A stretch of DNA of 64,000 nucleotides from Intestinimonas massiliensis (ex Afouda et al. 2020) (GCF_900626285.1 NZ_LR131147.1:3023388-3087387), one strand, 5' to 3'. Numbered from the stretch's first letter, positions 7,471-15,798 are shown. Notes: generated by a model not told the origin, from the sequence alone. Numbers and translations: made by a program.

Positions 7471-8809
7471 CTCCGCCCCTCCATATCTGAATAATGTGTT
7501 CACAATGCAGAGACATTCTGCCTTTAGCATGAGGATTTTTAGCTCCTACGTGGGATACCTCCTTGCTTTTAATACACTTAGCATTAAACCCAAGGGACTG
7601 CCACAATTCTATAATAAAATCTGATACAGGAACTTCAATATTCCGGATAGCATTATTCGTCACAATAATATATCCAAGGAACCTATCAGAAAACGCAGCA
7701 GATATATTTTGATAAGCTTTTTCCAAATCGCAAAAATAGTTTCTATAATAAGGAATATAGTAGGACATCATATCCATTTTTGCCTTTTTGTTTAGCCTCA
7801 GGTTCTTTAGTTTTCCTAAAAAAACTTTGGCAGTCTGAATCGATAACTGCTCCGCTTGCCGATCTTTAACTGTATTTGTTCCAATTATCTGAGATGGGAT
7901 TACCTCAAAATGAATCAGATGTTTATTGGATAGATTATCGATAAAAAAGTTCTCTGCGGAAAACATCTTTCCATAGTCGCTTCCATTTGGATATGGAGGA
8001 GATGTAAGCATGCCATGAAATTTGTTTTTTGGAAAGCAGTAAGACATCGCGTTTCCATAAATGCAAGTATTATTCCATTTTTCTTCGCCCCAAATAATTT
8101 GACTATATTCTTTAAAATTAGTCTCCAAAAAAGGAAGAAGCATATTGTTTAGATAAAAAAAATAATCCGCATCATATCCTCTAAGAACAGCCACTCCGCC
8201 ATTGCGCTTAACGTATGCTGCATCGCCCTTTTGTGCAGTAGATAAACGCAAAACAATTGGGAGCATAATAGCTAGGGCCATCTTTTCCACTAAAATTGTA
8301 TCAGCAAAAAAAGATTCCACAATCTTCCTATTTAAATCATATAGCAAATGTAATATGCGGAGACCTTCAGGACCAATCCAATCATTTGAAACTTCAGCCA
8401 AGCATTTTGGGACCGGCCACTCTTCTTTTGTTGCTATAATTTTATTCACTATAGCAATCAATTTTTCACTGTTCTCGGGTTGCGCAATAAGTTGCCAGAG
8501 ATGAGCCGGCAAATTAATCTCTACCAGAAAAGATCCAAAGCCGCTCTTCCTTCCATACTGAAGAATTGTCCCATATCCCGCCATAGGGTCTAAGACTTCG
8601 GATATCCCATGATCAGCTAAAATTTGTGCACATTTTCGCGGAGTTATTTCGTCAGGAGTAGTTTCCACATCATTAAATGCAGCATAAGTCCGCTTTCTGG
8701 AAAGAAGTGCACTATAATTTGAATTCATCAAGCAAGTCGCGCTAAAATGTCGTTTCAAATTAACGTCTGTTTCAAAATTCTTTGCAATCTTTTCCTCTCT
8801 ACTACTCAT
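7463..8809 (-). CDS. SAM-dependent methyltransferase, DNA N4/N6 type
   Basis: A 448-residue methyltransferase. Motif I is LDPMAGYGT near residue 83 and the catalytic motif IV is TSPPYPNGSDYG near 270, the (S/T)PPY form used by amino-methylating DNA enzymes. Motif I precedes motif IV, the reverse of the common beta-class order. No separate target-recognition domain is obvious. The start at ATG 8809 has GGAGAG 5 bp upstream; the TTG at 8848 is rejected. It is the first gene of the operon, with no restriction endonuclease beside it. DNA is the likely substrate, but an RNA methylase cannot be excluded from motifs alone. Confidence 0.8.
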   Translation of the reverse strand: MSSREEKIAKNFETDVNLKRHFSATCLMNSNYSALLSRKRTYAAFNDVETTPDEITPRKCAQILADHGISEVLDPMAGYGTILQYGRKSGFGSFLVEINLPAHLWQLIAQPENSEKLIAIVNKIIATKEEWPVPKCLAEVSNDWIGPEGLRILHLLYDLNRKIVESFFADTILVEKMALAIMLPIVLRLSTAQKGDAAYVKRNGGVAVLRGYDADYFFYLNNMLLPFLETNFKEYSQIIWGEEKWNNTCIYGNAMSYCFPKNKFHGMLTSPPYPNGSDYGKMFSAENFFIDNLSNKHLIHFEVIPSQIIGTNTVKDRQAEQLSIQTAKVFLGKLKNLRLNKKAKMDMMSYYIPYYRNYFCDLEKAYQNISAAFSDRFLGYIIVTNNAIRNIEVPVSDFIIELWQSLGFNAKCIKSKEVSHVGAKNPHAKGRMSLHCEHIIQIWRGGDV

Positions 8810-8997
8810 AATTACTCTCCATATTGTTTCTGCTCTGTCCCAACACAATAGTAAGGTACAGGATATGTTTTTCTAATTCTATTATAGTCGATAATCTCTA
8901 AAAAGGGCAAGTGGAAAGGCCTATATTTCCATTATAATACAAATAGAATTAAGTAGCATTTACGGGGGGCATGAAATGCCCCCCGTTTTACCTATTT
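8810..8997. promoter_or_regulatory. Spacer between methylase cassette and integrase
   Basis: AT-rich spacer holding the promoter of the minus-strand cassette (no clear -10/-35 chosen) and a hairpin at 8962-8986 next to the integrase stop. Nothing else seen. Confidence 0.3.
8962..8990. terminator. Strong hairpin downstream of integrase
   Basis: 11-bp perfect stem ACGGGGGGCAT / ATGCCCCCCGT with a 3-nt loop. The T-run (8986-8989) lies on the plus-strand side, so it is a canonical terminator for plus-strand transcription. It also lies directly after the minus-strand integrase stop. Confidence 0.6.
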
Positions 8998-10185
8998 CTA
9001 CGTATCGGAATTTTTTGTTTGCGTAGGTAACAATGCTTTAAGTTTTTCCGAATAAGTATTTGCCATCTGCATGTGTGCGGTTGGTGCCGTATGCAAGTAG
9101 GTATCCGCCGTAAAATTATAATTGCTGTGGCCCAGCCAGGTCTGAATATCTTTCAGGGAATAGCCCAGATACAGCATGATGGTGGCGCAGCTGTGGCGGA
9201 GGTCATGGAATCGAATGGGTCGCAGTTCATACTGTTTCAAGAGCTGCTGAAACTTCTGGGACACATAGTCAGGCTGCAATAGGTTCCCCATGCCGTCCAC
9301 ACAGACAAAGTCCAGATAGGTCTGGTTATAGGACGCACCACACAGATTCTTTTGATACTGCTGGGCGTGATAGAGGTTGACAAAATATTGATAGGTATAC
9401 GGGCAAAGGGGCAACGTCCGCTGGCTGGTCTCCGTTTTGGTCACACCATCCCGCACAACCGTTTTAATCTGATCGTCGATTTTCTCTTTTACAACAGTAG
9501 CGGAAATAGAAATCGTCCCAGCGCCGAAATCAATGGCCGACCAGCGCAGGCCCAACAGTTCAGACCGACGCAGGCCATAGAAGCTGGCCAGAAATATGGG
9601 AACCGCAATAGAGTCATGCTGCGTCGCCTGAAGAAGCTGCGCCACTTCTTCCACACTGTAGGGCTGTGGTCCGTGGTATCTGACTCGTTCAGGCTTGTTT
9701 GCAAAATCAGCCACATTCTCACGGATATACCGATGCTTGACTGCCCACTGCAAGGCCGAGCGGATGACCGCATGGTGCTTGATCACTGTATTGGGGCTCA
9801 GGCCGCCAGCTATTTTGAAGGTATAGTAGTCCTCCAGATCTCCGGCGGTCACACTGCTTACCGTGATTTTTTTTGGATCAAAATAAGGGGCCAAATGCAG
9901 GTTCAGAATATTGACGTACTGATTGTAGGTCGTAACTGTGATGTTGGGCCGATCCATTTCGATCCATGCTGCAATGTGCTTGCTGAGAAGCGTATTCATA
10001 GGCTCGACATTCTCAATACCCTGGTACTGGGCCAAAAGCTCATTCAGCCGGATCTCTGCCTTTCTTTTATTCCCTTTCACATCCAGGCCCAGTGAGATCC
10101 ACTTCTGAACCCGCTTCCCCTGTTGGTCTTTAAAGTTCAACACCCCATAGTATTTTCCGTTTTTGATCTGAAGGCTGCCGGTCAT
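8998..10185 (-). CDS. int: Tyrosine recombinase / element integrase
   Basis: A 395-residue phage-type integrase: N-terminal arm-binding segment, SAM-like core-binding domain (~65-150), and catalytic domain with the first Arg in LRRSELLGLRW, HDLRHS (His-x-x-Arg), a WLGHSN His, and the nucleophile Tyr in TADTYLH. Full length and intact. It overlaps the excisionase-like gene by 4 bp (ATGA) with GAAGGTGAG as ribosome site. It is the likely enzyme for integration of the mobilisable module 8998-13141; whether it also made the tRNA-fMet scars is not shown, since it lies 4.7 kb from scar A. Confidence 0.93.
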   Translation of the reverse strand: MTGSLQIKNGKYYGVLNFKDQQGKRVQKWISLGLDVKGNKRKAEIRLNELLAQYQGIENVEPMNTLLSKHIAAWIEMDRPNITVTTYNQYVNILNLHLAPYFDPKKITVSSVTAGDLEDYYTFKIAGGLSPNTVIKHHAVIRSALQWAVKHRYIRENVADFANKPERVRYHGPQPYSVEEVAQLLQATQHDSIAVPIFLASFYGLRRSELLGLRWSAIDFGAGTISISATVVKEKIDDQIKTVVRDGVTKTETSQRTLPLCPYTYQYFVNLYHAQQYQKNLCGASYNQTYLDFVCVDGMGNLLQPDYVSQKFQQLLKQYELRPIRFHDLRHSCATIMLYLGYSLKDIQTWLGHSNYNFTADTYLHTAPTAHMQMANTYSEKLKALLPTQTKNSDT

Positions 10186-10412
10186 GCCTGCTCACCTTCT
10201 TTCCGCACTACACAGCACTGCCGGTTCATATAGTCGATCAAAGCGCTTTTTGGTATCTTATAGGCATTCCCAATCTTGAAGCTCTGGATTTCTCCCGTTT
10301 CCAGGAGTTTGTATGCACCGATTCTTCCAATCCCCAAAGCCTGCCGCAGGTCTTTGATACTGAGTACGTCAGGATAATTTTCAAACAATTTGTCTTTTTC
10401 ATGCTGTTTCAT
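10182..10412 (-). CDS. Excisionase-like helix-turn-helix protein
   Basis: A 76-residue protein with a MerR/excisionase-type winged HTH (LSIKDLRQALGIGRIGAYKL then FKIGNAYKIPKSALIDYM). It is the typical small partner of a tyrosine integrase, bending DNA to favour excision. ATG at 10412 chosen (AAAGGTG 7 bp upstream) over the GTG three bases earlier. Translationally coupled to int. Confidence 0.85.
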   Translation of the reverse strand: MKQHEKDKLFENYPDVLSIKDLRQALGIGRIGAYKLLETGEIQSFKIGNAYKIPKSALIDYMNRQCCVVRKEGEQA

Positions 10413-10495
10413 CACATATCACCTTTCTTGATTCCAAATTGGTTTTTTTAAGTGCTATTTGTCTGTTCGCTGGGTTTTATTTTTTACCAACGGGC

Positions 10496-10530
10496 AAAAA
10501 CTCCGGTGTGCATTGTCCTGCACACCGGAG
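10496..10530 (-). terminator. Terminator after relaxase gene
   Basis: 12-bp perfect stem CTCCGGTGTGCA / TGCACACCGGAG with a 6-nt loop, followed on the minus strand by TTTTT. It ends the mobC-relaxase transcript, about 55 bp past its stop. Confidence 0.8.
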
Positions 10531-10585
10531 TACTTGCATCAAGAAGATAATATGTAATTACGATCTGCCGCACTGACAGAAACTT

Positions 10586-11125
10586 TCAGAACAGTTCTTC
10601 TTCCCATTCTGTTCGGTCTCTGAGCAATTTCACTTTGCAGCCATAAGGCTCAAGGATATGTTCTACATGCCGTACAAAGCGATAATAATCTTCTTTTGTT
10701 CCAGGGTATTTTCTCCCTGTCCTGTAATTGGTTGTGTTCATCACAAAATGAATATGTACGTTATCTGTATCCTCATGTACGGCATAAATAACCTGATAGC
10801 AATCCCCATAAAATTGGGCAATTGGATAAGCCAGCTGATAGGCCAGCGCCAAAGCGTGTTTTCTGGATCGGTACAATTCTCCATTCTCAAAGGCAAGAAT
10901 CATGTGGCGGAGATGTACACCTTGGTTCTGGCCAAAACAGGCTGATAAAGTCTCCATCTGTGCAGCAGCATATAAAACATCCACACCAATTCCTCCGATG
11001 TAGTGTGACGGCGTCTTTTCTGGCCTCAGGACGTAGCTAATAACATCATGAAAGGAATCTCTGTCGTGATACTTCCCTCCAATGTAGCCTTCCTGCTCTT
11101 TATGTCGGATCTTCAAGTAAGCCAT
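10586..11125 (-). CDS. Short MOB-type relaxase
   Basis: A 179-residue relaxase/mobilisation nuclease. The metal-binding motif is HEDTDNVHIHFVMNT near residue 120 (HUH-type, MOBP-like). Only the nuclease core is present; most relaxases carry several hundred further residues, so this is either a compact form or a truncated one. The ATG at 11125 has GGGAGGTG 6 bp upstream. Its start lies inside the end of mobC (26-bp overlap), as in many relaxase operons. Function: nicking at oriT to start transfer by a helper conjugative system; no type IV secretion genes are in the window. Confidence 0.8.
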   Translation of the reverse strand: MAYLKIRHKEQEGYIGGKYHDRDSFHDVISYVLRPEKTPSHYIGGIGVDVLYAAAQMETLSACFGQNQGVHLRHMILAFENGELYRSRKHALALAYQLAYPIAQFYGDCYQVIYAVHEDTDNVHIHFVMNTTNYRTGRKYPGTKEDYYRFVRHVEHILEPYGCKVKLLRDRTEWEEELF

Positions 11126-11360
11126 ACAGAACACCTCCCAGGTTTTTCATCTGCTCACGGGAATCCGCTTCTAATTGGTCCGCCTCATAATAGATCTGAC
11201 ACGCAATTGAAGCAATTTTGGCTTTTAGACGGTCGGAAATGATTGGCCTATCCAGCCCCTTGGATAACAGATACTGGCTGATGGAAAGATTTGATTGTTT
11301 TGCATATTCGGCAATCTGTCGTTTCTCTTGTTCTTTTACATATACAGATATTTTCCCCAT
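11100..11360 (-). CDS. MobC-like relaxosome accessory protein
   Basis: An 86-residue protein with a ribbon-helix-helix start (KISVYVKEQEKRQIAEYA, then NLSISQYLLSKGL) and a helical tail, the layout of MobC relaxosome proteins, which open or mark oriT for the relaxase. GGAGTG lies upstream of the ATG at 11360. First gene of the mobilisation operon. Confidence 0.75.
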   Translation of the reverse strand: MGKISVYVKEQEKRQIAEYAKQSNLSISQYLLSKGLDRPIISDRLKAKIASIACQIYYEADQLEADSREQMKNLGGVLYGLLEDPT

Positions 11361-11398
11361 TAAAATACACTCCTTTTCTAAATTTAACTAGGCTATCT

Positions 11399-11452
11399 TC
11401 CGCCTGACGGCGGTTAAACTTCCGTCGGGGAAGGGACATGACCCTTCCCCTA
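11399..11452. other. Candidate oriT upstream of mobC
   Basis: Two adjacent inverted repeats: CCGCC-TGA-CGGCGG-type (11400-11413) and GGGGAAGGG-ACATGA-CCCTTCCCC (11427-11450), followed by TAACGGG. Inverted repeats just upstream of mobC are the usual place of an origin of transfer. No nick-site consensus was recognised, so this is inference. Confidence 0.4.
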
Positions 11453-11545
11453 ACGGGTTTACTTTATAGTTCCTTTCAAATCATTTTTTATCATTCAGAA
11501 AGAGCTTCTTTAGCTTTGTAGCATTTCAAAAAACAAAACAGACTG

Positions 11546-11586
11546 AAAAAGGGTGTTGTCTCACCTTACGGCAAAACAACACCCTT
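11546..11586 (-). terminator. Terminator after SF3 helicase gene
   Basis: 11-bp stem AAGGGTGTTGT / ACAACACCCTT with a 16-nt loop, then TTTTT on the minus strand; 8 bp past the helicase stop. Confidence 0.8.
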
Positions 11587-11593
11587 AATACAC

Positions 11594-13141
11594 TTACACT
11601 TCTCGTTCCTTTACAAGTTTTCCATCCTCATCACGGATTATTTTATATAGCTTAATGCCTTTATACCCATTGGCATTTCTGCCGTTTTCCCTCCACCTGC
11701 TGCTTTGAATTTTGTTCCCATATTCCGAATAAAGCAGACGTGAGAACTCCGCAGTACTGTCTAAAGCAGGATAGCCATGCTCTTCACAATATGCTTTGTA
11801 TGATTCATGTAAAATCTGTGTATGTGTCCCCTGCTGATCCCACCCACAAAAATAGCAGCAATCCTCAACAAACCTGTTTATAACAGTGCTATTTGAGATG
11901 CTTCCATCAATCTTTGCTTTAAAGCTCCCTGAAAAGTGATAGTTGTTTTCTTTCAGTGCCAAATAATGTGACAATGCCTTTACTGCTGCGTAATTTCTCT
12001 CCCCATTCATTTTCTCTAAAAGGTGACTGTCTCGTTCCCCTTCATCCACAGCATATTCAAACGGAATACACACAATACGTTCCAAAAATGCATCATCTAT
12101 TTCACGGAACTTTAGCCGATGGTTCGTCGAGAACAAAAGCTTACATTCCCCTCGATAAGCACGTGCATCCTCATACTTTGACTCAAACGTCATTAAGTCT
12201 CTTCCGGTCATCATCTTTATATTTGCCACCGCACCCAAGGGCAGCATTTTGTTGGGTAGATCCATGGATAGATTTAAGGCACTTCCAAAAAGTTCTTTGG
12301 GGTAGTACTTTGCTCCCAATCTGGAAATATCCAGTGAAGTAACCCGTCCTTTCGGAAAGAATCCTTCTATAAATCTTCCCAGAACACTTTTCCCCGAATT
12401 GGGAACACCTTGCAGCAAGAAAAACACTTTACCGTTTGTGTCAGGTGCAAGAATATATCCAATCATTTCCCATATGCGAGCAACTAATTCCTGGTTTCCT
12501 CTAGTAATCGAAAATAAGAACTGGTCAATATTAGGGGTTTGATATGGAGCGTTTGAAAAAATATCTGGCCGCATATTAGAATACCCATTTACGACCGGCA
12601 TAGTGTACGGAACTGTTGTCTGACCTTGATAAGGCATTGTATATGAAGAAAATTGGCTGTATCCTGTAACATTTTCTTGTCTACTCAGGCCAAGTTCCTG
12701 GAGTGTAGGAATACGCGCTTCTCCAGTGAGCTGTCCAGCAAACAGTCGAGCATTGAGACAATAGGTAATGCTAGTGACTGGAAATGCTGTGTCTGGCGTA
12801 CCTCTAAATGGTACAAACCTATTCTCAAAGCAGTTCCAAGCGCCATCATCAAATCCCCGCCAACCATCAGCCTCAGCAGGGGTACTCTCATCAAGATCTT
12901 CTCTTTCTATTAAATATACAACCGCCTTGACCTTTGAGGCGGTTAGGGTCTGTAGTTCACTCTTTAACCGACGTATGATTTCTTTTTCTAGTCCAATATG
13001 ATCTAGTTTCTCATAATATTTCCCATTAAAAATGTGAATATCGCCGTTAATTCTTTTCAAAATTGATTTCTCTTTAAATCGTTCCGCAAGTTCGAAATCA
13101 CTCCACTTTTTAGCTTTCTCTTTCACAGGTAAATCTTTCAT
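11594..13141 (-). CDS. Phage/plasmid SF3 helicase, P4-primase/D5 type
   Basis: A 515-residue protein. The N-terminal half resembles the D5-N/primase-linked domain; the ATPase half has a Walker A (GVPNSGKSVLG near 270), a Walker B-like segment (ALNLSMDLP) and the SF3 sensor region (LLFSTNHRLKF). It is a replicative helicase of mobilisable elements and satellite phages. ATG at 13141 follows GGGGAG at 9 bp; the upstream GTG at 13162 is not needed. No separate primase catalytic motif was seen, so priming may be borrowed or lost. It supports replication of the element after excision. Confidence 0.85.
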   Translation of the reverse strand: MKDLPVKEKAKKWSDFELAERFKEKSILKRINGDIHIFNGKYYEKLDHIGLEKEIIRRLKSELQTLTASKVKAVVYLIEREDLDESTPAEADGWRGFDDGAWNCFENRFVPFRGTPDTAFPVTSITYCLNARLFAGQLTGEARIPTLQELGLSRQENVTGYSQFSSYTMPYQGQTTVPYTMPVVNGYSNMRPDIFSNAPYQTPNIDQFLFSITRGNQELVARIWEMIGYILAPDTNGKVFFLLQGVPNSGKSVLGRFIEGFFPKGRVTSLDISRLGAKYYPKELFGSALNLSMDLPNKMLPLGAVANIKMMTGRDLMTFESKYEDARAYRGECKLLFSTNHRLKFREIDDAFLERIVCIPFEYAVDEGERDSHLLEKMNGERNYAAVKALSHYLALKENNYHFSGSFKAKIDGSISNSTVINRFVEDCCYFCGWDQQGTHTQILHESYKAYCEEHGYPALDSTAEFSRLLYSEYGNKIQSSRWRENGRNANGYKGIKLYKIIRDEDGKLVKEREV

Positions 13142-13366
13142 GACGGCAGCTCCCCAATGCACAAAATTGTGTTTTTATTATATATCATTCTTGTATTAAT
13201 TTAAAGTTTTAAAACATTGGAACGTCAGAACAAAAGCGTTCTGACGTTCCAGCTTGTTGTTGATTTGATATATATGATGTTTGTAATTCATTTTATTTTT
13301 AATTAGATATTATCTCCATGAATGACCCCGAGGCGATCGGGGGTAAAAATCATGGAGGTAATTGAT
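13142..13366. promoter_or_regulatory. Divergent spacer between helicase and amidoligase operon
   Basis: AT-rich spacer. It contains a 13-bp perfect hairpin (13219-13250) without a T-run and a small CCCCGAGGCGATCGGGG inverted repeat (13325-13341) just before the amidoligase ribosome site, which could act as a leader hairpin. No clear promoter hexamers assigned. Confidence 0.35.
13219..13250. repeat. 13-bp perfect inverted repeat
   Basis: GGAACGTCAGAAC / GTTCTGACGTTCC with a 6-nt loop and no T-run either side. Lying at the junction between the mobilisable module and the amidoligase operon, it could be an element end, a replication site for the helicase, or an operator. Confidence 0.45.
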
Positions 13367-14488
13367 ATGCAAGAAGAAAGAACCTGCGGCCTGTGCGGAG
13401 AGCCCCACCCTGGTGAAGATCTGCATCCCTTTGATGACATGGAGCTCTGCAATTGCTGTCTGGAGGAGCGGACGCTGATCTGCCGCCACTGCGGAGAGCG
13501 GATCTGGGAGGAGGACAACGCAGGCAGCAGCGAAGTCCCGCTCTGCCAGAGATGCTACGACAACAACTATACCAACTGCTGCCGGTGCGGAATGCTGCTC
13601 CACGAGTCCCAGGCCTACTACGCGGAAAACGATGACTATGACGAATCCCCGTACTGCTCGGACTGCTTCCACACCCTGTCCGATGACTCCCCCATCCACG
13701 ACTACTATTACAAGCCCAGGCCTGTTTTCTATGGGGAAGGCCCTCGTTTCTTCGGGGTGGAGCTGGAGATCGACGGAGCCGGAGAGCTGAAACGGAACGC
13801 CCGCTCGCTGCTGGAGGTAGGCAATCAGAACGGAGAATACCTGTACATCAAGCACGACGGTTCCCTGGATGACGGCCTGGAGCTGGTGACCCATCCGGCC
13901 AGCCTGGAGTATCAGATCCGCCACATCCCGTGGGCAGAGGTGTGCGGGCAGGCGGTATCCCTGGGCTACCTCAGTCACCGGGCCAACACCTGCGGCCTGC
14001 ACGTCCATGTGAGCCGGGCTGCCTTTGGCACCGAGAGCTGGGAACAGGATCTGGCCATTGCCAGGGTGCTCTACTTCTTTGAAAAGCACTGGGAGGAGCT
14101 GCTGAAGTTTTCCCGCCGGACACCCCGACAGTTAGAGCGATGGGCGGCCCGCTACGGTTACAAGGAGCAGCCCATGGAGATCCTGGATTACGCCAAGAAA
14201 GGCTACCATGGAGGCCGCTATACCTGCGTCAATCTGCAAAATCCGGATACCGTAGAGTTCCGGATGTTCCGTGGGACGCTGAAAGTCAATACAATCTTCG
14301 CCACATTGGAGATGCTGAACTGCATCTGCGATGCGGCGATTTTTTTGTCTGATGACGAGATGAAATCCCTGGCATGGACCACCTTTGTATGCGGAATCCA
14401 GCCGGAGCGGTATCCGGAGCTGGTACAGTATCTGAAAGAGCGGCGGCTCTATGTGAATGAGCCGGTGGAGAGCGAGGTGGAAGCCTGA
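13367..14488 (+). CDS. Amidoligase with N-terminal zinc-ribbon fingers
   Basis: A 373-residue protein. Residues ~5-100 carry repeated CxxC pairs (CGLCGE, CNCC, CRHCGE, CQRC, CCRCG, CSDC), a string of LIM/zinc-ribbon-like fingers. From ~125 it is a putative amidoligase of the COOH-NH2 ligase (glutamine-synthetase-like) superfamily: FFGVELEIDG, HDGSLDDGLELVTHP, CGLHVHVS, EFRMFRGTL. These enzymes make ATP-dependent amide bonds on unknown small molecules or peptides. Start at ATG 13367 with GGAGGT 7 bp upstream; the frame from 13322 is rejected. It overlaps the next gene by one base (TGATG), so the two are coupled. G+C-rich, unlike the cassette at 4448-8809. Confidence 0.82.
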   Translation: MQEERTCGLCGEPHPGEDLHPFDDMELCNCCLEERTLICRHCGERIWEEDNAGSSEVPLCQRCYDNNYTNCCRCGMLLHESQAYYAENDDYDESPYCSDCFHTLSDDSPIHDYYYKPRPVFYGEGPRFFGVELEIDGAGELKRNARSLLEVGNQNGEYLYIKHDGSLDDGLELVTHPASLEYQIRHIPWAEVCGQAVSLGYLSHRANTCGLHVHVSRAAFGTESWEQDLAIARVLYFFEKHWEELLKFSRRTPRQLERWAARYGYKEQPMEILDYAKKGYHGGRYTCVNLQNPDTVEFRMFRGTLKVNTIFATLEMLNCICDAAIFLSDDEMKSLAWTTFVCGIQPERYPELVQYLKERRLYVNEPVESEVEA

Positions 14489-15399
14489 TGTGTTGCCTGT
14501 TTGGCCTCATGGATTACCGCCGTACCCTGAACGGCCGCCAGAAATCCAGGCTGGTTTCCTGCCTGGCTACGGAGAGCGAAGCCAGGGGAACTGACGCTGC
14601 TGGCATCGCCTATAACGCGTCAGGCCGCCTGCGGATCTATAAACGCCCCGGTCCTGCCCACCGGCTCCCGTTCCGCATCCCCGAAGACACCCGGGTGGTG
14701 ATGGGCCACACCCGCCTCACCACTCAGGGCAGCGCCGCGCACAACCGCAATAACCACCCCTTTGCCGGGCGGGTGCCAGGGACCAGATTTGCCCTGGCCC
14801 ACAACGGCGTTCTTTACAATGACCTGTCGCTGCGCAGAAGCCATGGCCTGCCCTCTACCCGGATCGAGACGGACAGCTACGTGGCCGTACAGCTCATTGA
14901 GCAGCAGAGAGCCCTCACACCGGCCAGCCTGAAGGAGATGGCAGAGGCGGTGGAGGGCTCTTTTGTGTTTACTATACTGGATGAGCAGGACAATCTGTAC
15001 GTGGTCAAGGGGGATAATCCATTCTGCCTGCTCCATTTCCCACGGATAGGACTCTATCTCTATGCCTCAACCGAGACGATCCTGCAACAGGCAGTGGCCC
15101 GTACCTGGCTGCGGTGGGAACAGGCGGAGGAGGTATCGGTCAGCAGCGGCGATATTCTGAGCATCAACCGGAGGGGAGAGGTCCAGATAGACCACTTTGA
15201 AATGGGATGGGAGTTGTATCCCCATTGCAGGCGCTGGGGCCGATTTTCCCCCTGTCCGCCCGAGCCGCGCTATCTGGAGCAGCTGAAAAGCGTGGCGGCC
15301 TCCTTTGGCTATACGGCAGAACAGATCGACCAGCTTCTGCTGGAGGGGTGGTCCACCGATGAGATCGAGGACGCCCTGTACGGCTGCGACTATCTTTGA
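14488..15399 (+). CDS. Class II glutamine amidotransferase
   Basis: A 303-residue Ntn-type glutaminase domain protein. Cys2 after the initiator Met (MCCLFG) is the nucleophile. GHTRLTTQGS, NNHPF and LAHNGVLYND are the substrate-binding loops seen in the PurF/GlmS glutaminase domain. No synthetase domain is attached; the C-terminal ~70 residues form a small helical tail (YTAEQIDQLLLEGWSTDEIE). It should release ammonia from glutamine, or transfer a gamma-glutamyl group, for the coupled amidoligase. The pairing of these two families is documented in comparative genomic work on amidoligases; the product is unknown. Confidence 0.85.
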   Translation: MCCLFGLMDYRRTLNGRQKSRLVSCLATESEARGTDAAGIAYNASGRLRIYKRPGPAHRLPFRIPEDTRVVMGHTRLTTQGSAAHNRNNHPFAGRVPGTRFALAHNGVLYNDLSLRRSHGLPSTRIETDSYVAVQLIEQQRALTPASLKEMAEAVEGSFVFTILDEQDNLYVVKGDNPFCLLHFPRIGLYLYASTETILQQAVARTWLRWEQAEEVSVSSGDILSINRRGEVQIDHFEMGWELYPHCRRWGRFSPCPPEPRYLEQLKSVAASFGYTAEQIDQLLLEGWSTDEIEDALYGCDYL

Positions 15400-15412
15400 G
15401 AGGTGAGACGGT

Positions 15413-15777
15413 ATGAGGGTATTGATTGTGGAGCCGGGAAAGGCCCCCCGGCAGGGCGAGTTCAGGCGGAAACTGTCATCCATGCAGAAGGTGGTGGGCG
15501 GCACGATACAGGTGCTCTATCCCTTTGAAGAGCCTGTGGCTCTGGTCTGCAACGACGAGGGCAAGCTGCTGGGCCTGCCTGCCAACCGGGCCCTGAGGGA
15601 TAGGGATGGAAAACTGTACGATATTGTGCGCGGAACCTTTTTCTCTGCGGCGCTCCTCCGGACAGGGAGGATTTTGCCAGTCTGACAGAGGAACAGCTGG
15701 AACAGTACCGGCAGAGCTTTCTCCACCCGGAGCTCTTTCTGGATCTGGACGGAGAGATCCTCTGCCTTCCGCTGTAA
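15413..15777 (+). pseudogene. DUF3846-like gene broken by a one-base deletion
   Basis: The first ~78 residues match the DUF3846 type (RVLIVEPGKAP, VGGTIQVLYPFEEPVALVCN, GLPANRALRD). The frame then leaves the family after GTFF and stops at 15683. Reading on in the -1 frame from the CCTTTTTC run (15638-15645) restores a sensible end (LCGAPPDREDFASLTEEQLE ... ILCLPL) and a stop at 15775-15777. One missing T therefore explains the break. It may be a real mutation, a sequencing slip in a homopolymer, or -1 ribosomal slippage. Third gene of the amidoligase operon, 13 bp after the amidotransferase. Confidence 0.75.
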
Positions 15778-15798
15778 GTGGAAAAAACGAAGGTTTTT

